Part shown: positions 1-6,813 of the stretch, piece by piece
How positions within the stretch are numbered: the first letter of the stretch is position 1
Layout: each line of letters begins with the position of its first letter
Assembly: GCA_004562975.1 (NCBI GenBank)
Contig: SFQP01000119.1
Span: forward strand, 1 to 9,844
Length of the DNA: 9,844 nt
Origin: a bacterium
Lineage (GTDB): Bacteria; Bacteroidota; Bacteroidia; Bacteroidales; Bacteroidaceae
Direction of reading: 5' to 3'
Program-made: the position numbers and the translations under genes
Notes under the pieces: model-generated
Databases searched by the model: none
What the model saw: only the letters and a program-made list of their open reading frames with translations
What the model was told of the DNA's origin: nothing

Positions 1-2
1 CT

Positions 3-686
3 ACGCTCGACACCATCGTGAGCATCACGCGCCAAATCATGGCCGACACCACCTCGACCGTGAAACTCATCCAGATTATCGGTCTGGCATCCGTGGAGGG
101 CAGCATCAAACACAACTGCTGGTTGGCCGAAAACCGTGCCATCGCCCTGCGCACTTATGTGCAGGAGCGCGTGCCTTCATCTAACGCCCTCTACGAGATA
201 TGCAACGGTTGTGAAGGTTGGAGCGAGCTGCGCGACCAGATCAACGATTCGGAGTTTGAGGGCAAGGAGGGACTGCTCGACATCATTGACCACACGGCGG
301 ATGCCAACGAGCGGGAACGACTGATGAAGCGTTACCAAGGCGGCAAGCCCTGGGCTTACGTGAAAGAGCACATCCTGCAAGACCAACGTAACTCAGGTTA
401 CCTGCGCATCTACTACGACTATGTGCCCGACACTGCTGCCGCTACCATCAATGCCGCTTCGGAACTGTTGCGGCAGGACAAGGCCACCGAGGCGTTGGCT
501 CAGCTCCGCACGGTGCAGGCCGACCCGCGTTCGTGGAACGCGCTGGGCACCGCGCTTTACCTGACGGGACAGGAGGCCGAAGGCATGGACTTCATCCGCC
601 GCGCCGCTGCGCAGGGCAATGCGCAGGCCATCGAGAACCTGCGGCAGATGGATGCTATCGCCACGGCTCGCGAGGCGGCGCGATAG
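3..686 (+). CDS. DUF3868/OmpA-like fimbrial-locus protein, C-terminal part (5' truncated)
   Basis: The frame is open from base 3, so the true start lies before the window; the GTG at 18 is only an internal codon. The visible 227 codons start in an OmpA-like segment (G-L-A-S-V-E-G, then N..LAENRA.AL), the pattern used by OmpA C-terminal domains to sit on peptidoglycan. The last ~80 residues look like helical TPR/Sel1-type repeats (EALAQLRTV, WNALGTALYLTGQEAEGMDF, AQAIENLRQM). From family knowledge, DUF3868 proteins with OmpA-like C-termini commonly precede FimA/Mfa1-type genes in Bacteroidales, and this one stands 105 bp before the fimbrillin gene on the same strand. The likely role, by inference, is an envelope protein helping to assemble or anchor fimbriae. 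The DUF3868 domain itself would be upstream and is not seen, so the family name rests on context and on the C-terminal pattern. Confidence 0.75.
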   Translation, partial: TLDTIVSITRQIMADTTSTVKLIQIIGLASVEGSIKHNCWLAENRAIALRTYVQERVPSSNALYEICNGCEGWSELRDQINDSEFEGKEGLLDIIDHTADANERERLMKRYQGGKPWAYVKEHILQDQRNSGYLRIYYDYVPDTAAATINAASELLRQDKATEALAQLRTVQADPRSWNALGTALYLTGQEAEGMDFIRRAAAQGNAQAIENLRQMDAIATAREAAR

Positions 687-702
687 GCGGTCGTGAGGCT
701 AT

Positions 703-732
703 AGTTTTCTATAGTTATCTATAGCTTTCCAT
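703..732. repeat. Three decamer repeats before the fimbrillin gene
   Basis: Three head-to-tail 10-bp units lie at 703-712 (AGTTTTCTAT), 713-722 (AGTTATCTAT) and 723-732 (AGCTTTCCAT). They begin 16 bp after the stop codon of the preceding gene and end 59 bp before the fimbrillin ATG. They are strongly AT-rich against GC-rich surroundings and belong to the same family as the longer array at 4994-5093; the last two units of both arrays match closely. Function is unknown. The position suggests part of the fimbrillin promoter or 5' leader. Confidence 0.8.
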
Positions 733-791
733 CCCAGCTAATTTTTCAGAAACAAATTCCTTTATTTTATTCACTTAAACTTTAAAAAGTT

Positions 792-2576
792 ATGAAGTTA
801 TTCAATCAAATGACTGGTGTCAGCGCGCTGTTGCTGGCTGGCGCCATGGGCTTCGCCGCTTGTTCTTCCGACGACGAAGTGGCTGACGTGAACCCTTCCT
901 ACGATGGTTCAAGCGTCAAAGCACAGTTCTCCATCAACATTCCTGCCAACATGGGCAAGAGCGGCCGTATGTCCGCTGGCCAGGCTCAGCAGAATGATGA
1001 AGCATTCCTCGGAATGCGTAAGATCAACCTGTTCCCCTTGGTGATGACGAACACCTTCAATGATGTCAACGTAGCTGCCCAGAAGAGAAGCACTGCCCCC
1101 ACGCTGGGCGACATCGCTGGCGGTACTTCCGGCTGGAACAACGCCAACATCCACGCCAAGGTGTACAAGGATGTGCAGTTCGATTTGGGTACAAACTATG
1201 CCTTGTTCTATGCCGAAGGCACACACGCTGCCACTGAAAACTGCGGGCTCACCCCTTCTTATGCTTCTACGGGTTCGCTCATCAGTTCTATCGGTTTCTC
1301 TTTGGATGCACCTTATACAGCAAAGGATGAAGCCCAGACCTATTTGGTTGGAGTGCTCACCAATATTGCTCAAGAACTTAAAACCCAAGGGGAAACCTAT
1401 GCAGGTGTGAATACTCTGGAGGAAACCTTCAAGGCCAAGGTTAATGGAGAATACAAAATCATTGCCGGTTCTTCCCAGAATATCCTGGCTATGGCAGCCA
1501 ATCTGTATGCCAGCTGTAAGAGAGGTGTTACCGAGGATGCCACTGCTGCTGCCGGTTATACAGCTGTAATGAATAAGGTGAAAGAATACTTCACGGTTTC
1601 TGGTGAAGACGTTGTAAACGGTTTTAAGACTTCTGCTGCCGGTTATGAAACAGGTGCCGATAACTACCCCAACGTTTGCAATGTGCCCGATGGTTCTGTG
1701 GCCGTTCAGTTCGTAGAGGCATCAAACGAATTTAAATCTGCTACTTATAACATGGGGGCTACATATAGCAACTGGAGCATTACCGAGCCTTCCACTTACC
1801 GCAAGCCCTCGTCGCTCTACTACTTTGTTCAGACTCCTGTCAGGACAAGAGATACGGAATGGTTGAATGACAATCTTGCCAGTCAAAGCAACTGGAATGC
1901 TGTGGTTGCACAATACAGTGGTACAAAGGTAGCAGCTACTACCCGTTCGATGATTTTGGAGAAGCCCGTACAGTTTGGTGTGGCTGCTCTGGAAACCAAT
2001 GTGGTGGCAAGTTCTTCCACTCTGCAGGATGAGAAAGGTGACAACAAGACCATCACGGGCAAGTTGAACATCACGGGTATCATCATTGGCGGACAGAAGA
2101 ATGTTGACTGGAAATTCCAACCCACCGGAGCAAACGAGTACGCTGTTTACGACAAGAATTTCTGCTACAATGCTGATGGAACCGCTACAAATCCCGTATT
2201 GAACACATCGGACTTGACGCAAAAGAACTATACCCTTTTGCTGGAAACAACTGCCGGTACGGCTGTCAATGTGGCCATCGAATTTGAAAACAACATGGAA
2301 GACTTCTACGGTAAGGACCACATGTTGATTGCCAAAGGCACCAAGTTCTATCTGTTGGCCAAGTTGAATCCTGCTGCTGACGCTGGTGTTACGGACAATC
2401 CGGGCAAGAACACGGTATTCCTTCAGGACTACCTGACCAAGGCCAAGTTTAAAGTAACCAGCCTGAAGAACGCCTACAACATCATCCCCGACCTTCGCTC
2501 TCCGAAACTCGAATTCGGTCTGTCGGTTGACCTGACTTGGGAAACCGGTATGAACTTCGAGGTTGACATGGAATAA
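792..2576 (+). CDS. Major fimbrial subunit (Mfa1-family fimbrillin), lipoprotein precursor
   Basis: Main shaft protein of a Bacteroidales type V fimbria. The 594-residue product is close in size to P. gingivalis Mfa1 (a little over 560). It starts with a lipoprotein signal ending GAMGFAAC, lipidated Cys at residue 24, followed by SSDDE. In FimA/Mfa1 systems an extracytoplasmic Arg-specific protease removes the first strand so that subunits polymerise by strand exchange. A fitting site here is Arg59 in GKSGRM, after the strand VKAQFSINIP. The C-terminus (LEFGLSVDLTWETGMNFEVD) is an alternating beta-strand end of the kind found in Mfa1-family proteins. The ATG at 792 is preceded by AT-rich TTTAAAAAGTT, usual for Bacteroidota starts; no clear TAnnTTTG promoter box was found. 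The middle of the gene (about 1320-2350) is less GC-rich than its 5' end (60-base counts of 26 and 28 G+C at 1441 and 1741, against 38 at 1081), fitting a variable surface region. Confidence 0.88.
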   Translation: MKLFNQMTGVSALLLAGAMGFAACSSDDEVADVNPSYDGSSVKAQFSINIPANMGKSGRMSAGQAQQNDEAFLGMRKINLFPLVMTNTFNDVNVAAQKRSTAPTLGDIAGGTSGWNNANIHAKVYKDVQFDLGTNYALFYAEGTHAATENCGLTPSYASTGSLISSIGFSLDAPYTAKDEAQTYLVGVLTNIAQELKTQGETYAGVNTLEETFKAKVNGEYKIIAGSSQNILAMAANLYASCKRGVTEDATAAAGYTAVMNKVKEYFTVSGEDVVNGFKTSAAGYETGADNYPNVCNVPDGSVAVQFVEASNEFKSATYNMGATYSNWSITEPSTYRKPSSLYYFVQTPVRTRDTEWLNDNLASQSNWNAVVAQYSGTKVAATTRSMILEKPVQFGVAALETNVVASSSTLQDEKGDNKTITGKLNITGIIIGGQKNVDWKFQPTGANEYAVYDKNFCYNADGTATNPVLNTSDLTQKNYTLLLETTAGTAVNVAIEFENNMEDFYGKDHMLIAKGTKFYLLAKLNPAADAGVTDNPGKNTVFLQDYLTKAKFKVTSLKNAYNIIPDLRSPKLEFGLSVDLTWETGMNFEVDME

Positions 2577-2636
2577 TCTCTCTATCCACTCCCCCGCAAG
2601 CGGGCCACGGCAGCGCGGCGGGAGAGTGTCACCACA

Positions 2637-2666
2637 GGGCTGCCGGCCGGGGACGGACGGCAGCTC
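2637..2666 (+). other. GC-rich hairpin between fimbrillin and minor-subunit genes
   Basis: GCTGCCG (2639-2645) and CGGCAGC (2658-2664) form a perfect 7-bp stem with a 12-base loop, extendable outward by a G-U and a G-C pair. No T-run follows, so it is not a standard intrinsic terminator. A second weaker pairing, CACTC (2587-2591) with GAGTG (2624-2628), lies just before it. Since the shaft subunit is needed in large excess over minor subunits, the hairpin could reduce downstream transcription or protect the 3' end of fimbrillin mRNA; this is inference only. Confidence 0.4.
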
Positions 2667-2794
2667 ACTACAACAATAACCGGCGCAATAAGGAAATGAA
2701 AGCCGGTGGCCGATGGCTGATTGGGCAATCCTTCGATTCGATGTTGCTGCAATTCGCCAGGGCGCTTTCCTCACAAACCAATACCTATCACTGT

Positions 2795-3796
2795 ATGCAC
2801 CGCATATCCGTTTACCTCATCGCTGCCTGTTGCCTGGCGCTCTCCGCGTGTATCAACGAGGATTTGTCAGACTGTGGGTATAACTATGGGCTGGAATACC
2901 AAGTTACACTCACCACCAACGTGCAGACGGAAATAAAAACCGAACTCACCACCGAAGCCGAGGTGGAGGTGGGGCAGAAGTTGATGCAGGCTCTTTCCGG
3001 CTTTTTCGCTGAATATGCCAACGATGTGGACCTCAACTTCTACACCCTTGCCCCTCCGCAGGAACTGCGACACAACGAGTACCACTTCATCGGCGGCTCG
3101 TCGGCCAGCTATTCCATCTACCTGCCAGCTGAAGACTACCGCCACCTGTCCGTGGCTAACGTGAGCGGTGAGGAGACGGTGAACATACAGGCCAATTCGC
3201 ACGCTTCGCTCTTCAACATGATACAGGTGGCAGGCGACACCGTGCCTTCGCACACCTTCGGCCTCTTCTCCGCACGGCGCGATATGCAGGTGTTGGGCGA
3301 TATGGACCAGGTGTTCCACGTGTCGCTCTATATGCAAAACTGTGCCGCCGCTCTCGTGGTGGACCCTAAAGGGGTGGAGCACGAGGGAATGCAGGTGTAT
3401 CTCAACGGCCTCGCCACAGGTTTCACGGTGAACGACAGTACCTATATATATAAGGACTCTCCTGTGGTGCGCACCCATCGGCTTGAGGTGGACTGTCCCT
3501 TGCTCTGCAACTACGGCATGAGCTTCCCTTCACCCGCATCGCAGGCTGACATGGTGCCTGCGGGACGCGATGCGGCAGACGCTTCGCTGTGGTACATCAA
3601 GGCATACGTGACCATGCCCGACGGCAGCATCACGGAAACGACCCTTTCCATACCCACACCCCTCAAAGCCGGCCAGCTACGCATTGTCAAAGCCTATATG
3701 TTGCCCAACGGCGGCCTGACCCCGGTGGATGCCGAGGTGGGAGCCAGCGTGGAACTGGATTGGAAGCAGGGCGGCATTTACGAGCCGGAACTGTAG
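2795..3796 (+). CDS. FimB/Mfa2-family fimbrial minor subunit (anchor), lipoprotein
   Basis: The 333-residue product has a short lipoprotein signal (MHRISVYLIAACCLALSAC) followed by INEDLSDC, a motif typical of the FimB/Mfa2 family, and it ends in beta-rich sequence (ASVELDWKQGGIYEPEL). In P. gingivalis, FimB and Mfa2 attach the fimbria to the outer membrane and limit its length; the same role is inferred here from motif, length of about 330 residues and position after the fimbrillin. I chose ATG 2795 because it puts the lipobox Cys at residue 19. An upstream in-frame ATG at 2696 would add 33 residues without signal character and bury the signal peptide. The gene is intact, 218 bp after the fimbrillin stop with a hairpin between, and 82 bp before the next gene, consistent with one operon. 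Confidence 0.85.
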   Translation: MHRISVYLIAACCLALSACINEDLSDCGYNYGLEYQVTLTTNVQTEIKTELTTEAEVEVGQKLMQALSGFFAEYANDVDLNFYTLAPPQELRHNEYHFIGGSSASYSIYLPAEDYRHLSVANVSGEETVNIQANSHASLFNMIQVAGDTVPSHTFGLFSARRDMQVLGDMDQVFHVSLYMQNCAAALVVDPKGVEHEGMQVYLNGLATGFTVNDSTYIYKDSPVVRTHRLEVDCPLLCNYGMSFPSPASQADMVPAGRDAADASLWYIKAYVTMPDGSITETTLSIPTPLKAGQLRIVKAYMLPNGGLTPVDAEVGASVELDWKQGGIYEPEL

Positions 3797-3829
3797 GCAT
3801 TCGCCCGGGAGGGTGTAGCACCATCGTAT

Positions 3830-3875
3830 AGCTTCTTTATCTATCATCGTATCTCAAAGCGGAGCTTCCTTTATC
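3830..3875 (+). repeat. Imperfect direct repeat before the second minor-subunit gene
   Basis: AGCTTCTTTATC (3830-3841) recurs with one extra C as AGCTTCCTTTATC (3863-3875), which ends three bases before the ATG at 3879. It loosely resembles the terminal units of the decamer arrays (GCTTTyCAT) but is not in 10-bp register. It may be a leader or binding-site element, or chance. Confidence 0.35.
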
Positions 3876-3878
3876 ACT

Positions 3879-4993
3879 ATGACACAACAAACTAATCTCC
3901 TATCGTATATGAAACTCTGCGCCCTCTTCTTGGCGGTAATCCTCTTGGCCGCCTGCCACAGCGAGGATGAGACAGCAGATACCATTCAGGTGCCGGTGCG
4001 CCTCAGCGTGATGACTGGCTCGCCCTCCTTGCAGCGGGCACCAGCTGACCCTGGCACAGCGGAGAAGTTCGCGCTGCCTTCCCACGCCTATATCTATGTG
4101 CTGACTTACTCCCAACCCCAAGAGCAGGGCACAGCCAAACTCATTTACCAAGGCACTGACGGACACATAGCCCTGGACCCCGCTAAATGGAAGCAGGACA
4201 CGACCACACCCGAAATTTACCACTACACCGGCGACATCAATCTCTTTATGCCTACCGACATGATGTCGGGACGCGTGCTGGCGGCAGTTTCTTCCGAAAA
4301 GATTGAGGACTTGAGTTTCTCGGCCACCACTCCCGCCACATTCGATGCGCTGAGCCGCATGACGTACAGCGTGCCTTCAGGCTCTGCCGAAACACAGAAT
4401 GAATACATGAAAAACCTTTACTCCACGCCTTACAACTTGGTGTACAAATACGATAGCTCTATTACGGCACCATTCTCGATGCCGCAGAGAAGGTGTCCCA
4501 TGTCAACGTGGTGCTTTACCACGTGGCGACGCGCCTTGACGTGAAATGGGAAGTGGACCCTGCACTGCGGAATGATAACGCGCTGACTTTTTTTGAAGTG
4601 TGCAACTTGCCGCAGAAGCCCTGCTACCTTTTCCGCCCCACCGAGAACGTGAACGATAAAGACGGTGCCAACACCACCTACTCCGGCGCACAATGCCGCT
4701 CTATTCTCAACACCAGCACGGCAGCAGACAACCTTGATCCTTCCACCTACTGGCAAGGCCGCCGCGTGATGTATGTGCCGCAACATTATCTGCGGCAGGG
4801 CGGCATGACTTATTACCCTTTCGACGTGCGCTTGGGGGTCAATGGGGTACCCATCGAGGATGAAACCTCCACGCCCGAAGCCGGGAAATACTACGGGCAG
4901 AAGTTCTCCTTCAAGCAGGCGTTCATGCCCCACAAGGTGTTCACCTCGTGGATTGCCGTGGGAGTGAATGTCAAGACACAGATAAACAACTGA
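3879..4993 (+). pseudogene. Second fimbrial minor-subunit-like lipoprotein, frameshifted
   Basis: Reading across one frameshift gives about 371 residues. The N-terminus is a lipoprotein signal (LFLAVILLAAC, then HSEDE), lipidated Cys at residue 26 from ATG 3879 or residue 16 from the equally plausible ATG 3909. The first frame is sensible up to YKYDS, ending at 4457, and then runs into unrelated sequence stopping at 4544. The second frame resumes as YYGTILDAAEKVSHVNVVLY from 4460 and ends at TGA 4991-4993. The join needs one base added near 4455-4462, and no slippery heptamer for programmed frameshifting is visible. Position after FimB/Mfa2, lipoprotein signal, size and beta-strand-like sequence suggest an accessory fimbrial subunit, comparable in place to P. 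gingivalis Mfa3/Mfa4; I do not recognise the exact family. It may be a broken gene, a phase-off state or a sequencing error. Confidence 0.65.
4493..4993 (+). CDS. Out-of-frame C-terminal fragment of the second minor-subunit gene
   Basis: This is the part that a gene finder would call separately, from GTG 4493. It has no signal peptide of its own, and its frame makes sense upstream of this GTG back to about 4460, where it joins the N-terminal piece. The 166 residues contain beta-rich segments (HVNVVLYHVATRLDVKWEVD) and end FTSWIAVGVNVKTQINN. Without the lipoprotein N-terminus it could not reach the cell surface, so independent function is unlikely. Confidence 0.55.
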   Translation: MSHVNVVLYHVATRLDVKWEVDPALRNDNALTFFEVCNLPQKPCYLFRPTENVNDKDGANTTYSGAQCRSILNTSTAADNLDPSTYWQGRRVMYVPQHYLRQGGMTYYPFDVRLGVNGVPIEDETSTPEAGKYYGQKFSFKQAFMPHKVFTSWIAVGVNVKTQINN

Positions 4994-5093
4994 AGTTATT
5001 GATAGTTCTCTATAGTTATTGATAGATATCAATAGTTTTCTATAGATATCAATAGTTATCTATAGTAATTTATAGTTATCTATCGCTTTTCAT
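4994..5093. repeat. Array of ten AT-rich decamers before the adhesin gene
   Basis: Ten 10-bp units run without interruption from the base after the preceding stop codon. The unit starts are 4994, 5004, 5014, 5024, 5034, 5044, 5054, 5064, 5074 and 5084. The commonest form is AGTTATCTAT (5054, 5074); AGTTATTGAT occurs twice (4994, 5014) and AGATATCAAT twice (5024, 5044). The last unit is the divergent CGCTTTTCAT. Nine of ten begin with AG and all end in AT. The register is exact, so this is a true tandem array and not merely AT-rich spacer. It fills most of the 132-bp gap before the adhesin ATG, leaving 32 bp. Ten bp is about one DNA helical turn, so units present the same face, and phased AT tracts can bend DNA. 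Confidence 0.9.
5018..5033. other. Perfect inverted repeat inside the decamer array
   Basis: ATTGATA (5018-5024), GA, TATCAAT (5027-5033) is a perfect 7-bp inverted repeat with a 2-base centre, created where an AGTTATTGAT unit meets an AGATATCAAT unit. A looser pairing, ATAGATA (5042-5048) with TATCTAT (5057-5063), follows. The 2-base centre is too short for a good hairpin loop, so a dimeric regulator site is more natural than an RNA stem; neither is shown. Confidence 0.5.
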
Positions 5094-5125
5094 AAACCTC
5101 CTGAAAACACCAAACAAAACTGATT

Positions 5126-6016
5126 ATGCGCAACCATAAACTCCATATTCATTTCCTGTTCTTCTTGCTCAGCCTCTTCGTGCAGGCTGCGCAGGCGCAG
5201 TTAGTGCGTTATGTCACCACCACAGGAACCTATGCCGGTGATGGACTGAGCTGGGCCACTGCCAAGAACAACTTGCAGGATGCCATCAACGACCTGCACA
5301 ATTATATGCAGCAGCAGGGTATCAGCGAGGGGGGACGCATCTATGTGGCTCAGGGCAAGTATGTGCCAACGGAAAGTACGGAGCAATCTGGTGGCGGCGT
5401 GCTCTTCACTTCATTCAAGATGTATGCCGGCATCAGTGTGTACGGTGGATATAAAGGAGATGAATCGGGGGATGCGCTCGAACCCGACAACCGCCCCTTG
5501 AAAGGCGGTGCTACCAAACCTTGGGAGATGAAGTACCAGACTATCCTCTCCGGTAACCACTCCAGCACGCAAACCGTTTTCCAATGGGATCCAACCAACA
5601 AGAAGGAAGTCTATACCACCTCCTTCCCGGGCAACTCCTACCACGTGGTGTGGTTTGCCACCAACGGACTGGATGACAAGAACCGCGCCAAACCCTTGGG
5701 CGGCACTGCGCTGCTCGACGGTTGCATCATTGAGGAGGGTAACGCCTCCAACCGCTCGGTGGAAACCGTGCGCGAGCATACTGCCTTCGGTGCCGGCATC
5801 TACATGACCGCCGGTGCCAAGGTGGACCGTTGCATCGTGCGCCACAACGAATCCACGCGCCGGGGCGGCGGCATCTACCTTGACAACGGCGGCGAGGTGG
5901 ATCGTTGCTACATCTACGCCAACCAGTGTACAACAACGTGGCACGCATCGGCGGCGGTGCCTGCCTCTCAGCCGAGACCGTGCATCAGAAGGCAGAAGAG
6001 AATGCAATTGGCGTGA
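5126..6016 (+). CDS. Adhesin segment 1: signal peptide and first half of beta-helix module 1
   Basis: The first open segment carries the Sec signal peptide (residues 1-24), the module entry motif (YVTTTGTYAGDGLSW from residue 29), the YGGY element at 5441-5452 followed by an E....NRP..G..K...TILSGN stretch, and two helix rungs: GAGIYMTAGAKVDRCIV and GGGIYLDNGGEVDRCYI. Meaningful sequence stops at YANQ near 5925; the remaining ~30 codons to the TGA at 6014-6016 are Arg/Pro-rich out-of-frame sequence. ATG 5126 is chosen because the signal peptide begins right there and no longer in-frame start fits. Confidence 0.7.
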   Translation: MRNHKLHIHFLFFLLSLFVQAAQAQLVRYVTTTGTYAGDGLSWATAKNNLQDAINDLHNYMQQQGISEGGRIYVAQGKYVPTESTEQSGGGVLFTSFKMYAGISVYGGYKGDESGDALEPDNRPLKGGATKPWEMKYQTILSGNHSSTQTVFQWDPTNKKEVYTTSFPGNSYHVVWFATNGLDDKNRAKPLGGTALLDGCIIEEGNASNRSVETVREHTAFGAGIYMTAGAKVDRCIVRHNESTRRGGGIYLDNGGEVDRCYIYANQCTTTWHASAAVPASQPRPCIRRQKRMQLA

Positions 6017-6813
6017 ACACCAGCGACTGCTTCAATCCTGCTCTGGCCGGCAGCGTGGTGTCCAACAACACCTCGACCACCGAGGCCGGCGGCGTGTTCA
6101 TGTACAAAGGTGGCCAGATGAACCACAACACCATTGTGCGCAACAAATGCACCGGCCCCAACGTCATCATCTCCGGTCGTCGCTATGGCCGCAGCGCCGG
6201 CGTGTATGTCGACAAGGCCGCCATGATTACCAACTCCGTGCTTTGGGGCGGACAGGTGGATGCCAACAGTGATGTGCAGTATGCTTCCTACACCGTGGAG
6301 TCCACCGAGTTGCTCTATCCTTACATCAGCTATACCGCCGTTTCCAACCACGATTTGGCCGACTGGACCAGCACCTCCAAGCTCGAAGTGCTGGCTTTGG
6401 GCACGAAGAACACGGCCACTTCCTCCACCGACAACCAATACTATCCCCGTTTCCTTGCCGCCACCAGCGGCATCGACCCGGACAACATCAAGCCCGGCGT
6501 GGAGGCCGACAATGCTACCGCCACCCCCGAGACGCGCTGGATGCCGGCCGGCTTCTCGCCACTGCGTGAACATGGTGTGCAGATAGTGGACATAGCCACC
6601 TACGACCGTGCCCTCATCTCGCACCTCACCACCGACATGAACGGCAACACTTATGCCGCCCGCACCACCATCGGTGCCTATGTTCCCACCAAGAACACCT
6701 ACACCCCACGCCTCTTGCCCTCCGTGGAACCGGGGGAGAGTGGGGATGTGCTCACCCTCTTTGTTGACCCCAACCGTAATCTCACTACGCTGAGCGGCGA
6801 GGAAAGACCGTGA
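5905..6813 (+). CDS. Adhesin segment 2: second half of module 1
   Basis: From about 5925 the beta-helix continues in the next frame as VYNNVARIGGGACLSAE, with further rungs AGGVFMYKGGQMNHNTIV and AGVYVDKAAMITNSVLWGG. The module ends with the exit motif TTIGAYVP (6664-6687) and a linker, then DVLTLFVDPNRN opens the next module. The TTG at 5905 is a formal start only; the first few codons are out of frame and there is no signal peptide. Inserting one G (CAG GTG TAC AAC) near 5926 restores continuity with segment 1. The segment ends at TGA 6811-6813, overlapping the next by GTGA. Confidence 0.65.
   Translation: MLHLRQPVYNNVARIGGGACLSAETVHQKAEENAIGVNTSDCFNPALAGSVVSNNTSTTEAGGVFMYKGGQMNHNTIVRNKCTGPNVIISGRRYGRSAGVYVDKAAMITNSVLWGGQVDANSDVQYASYTVESTELLYPYISYTAVSNHDLADWTSTSKLEVLALGTKNTATSSTDNQYYPRFLAATSGIDPDNIKPGVEADNATATPETRWMPAGFSPLREHGVQIVDIATYDRALISHLTTDMNGNTYAARTTIGAYVPTKNTYTPRLLPSVEPGESGDVLTLFVDPNRNLTTLSGEERP

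Noticed and set aside
733..791. A Bacteroidales-type promoter (TTTG / TAnnTTTG) before the fimbrillin gene
   Set aside because: The segment is AT-rich and plausible as a leader, but no good match to either box could be found, so no promoter is claimed.
1722..2774. A 350-codon minus-strand open frame opposite the fimbrillin gene
   Set aside because: It lies across a well-supported fimbrillin and the following gap, has no signal peptide or recognisable domain, and is rich in Arg, Cys and His as expected of antisense translation of GC-rich coding sequence.
2696..2794. N-terminal extension of the FimB/Mfa2 protein from an upstream ATG
   Set aside because: It would place 33 non-hydrophobic residues before a complete lipoprotein signal; ATG 2795 gives a normal signal length.
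4430..5032. A 200-codon minus-strand open frame overlapping the minor-subunit gene and part of the decamer array
   Set aside because: The + strand frames give a coherent lipoprotein-like product; the antisense product has no recognisable feature, and its start lies inside the repeat array.
4994..5093. CRISPR array
   Set aside because: Units are 10 bp, contiguous and without spacers, and there are no cas genes nearby.
4994..5093. Invertible promoter of the kind common in Bacteroidales
   Set aside because: No long inverted repeats flank a promoter-sized segment and no recombinase gene is present in the window; only short palindromes inside a direct-repeat array are seen.
5411..6624. Long minus-strand open frames opposite the adhesin (5411-6007 and 5968-6624)
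   Set aside because: They are Gly/Val/His-rich mirror frames of the GGC/ACC-rich beta-helix codons, with no domain or independent start context.
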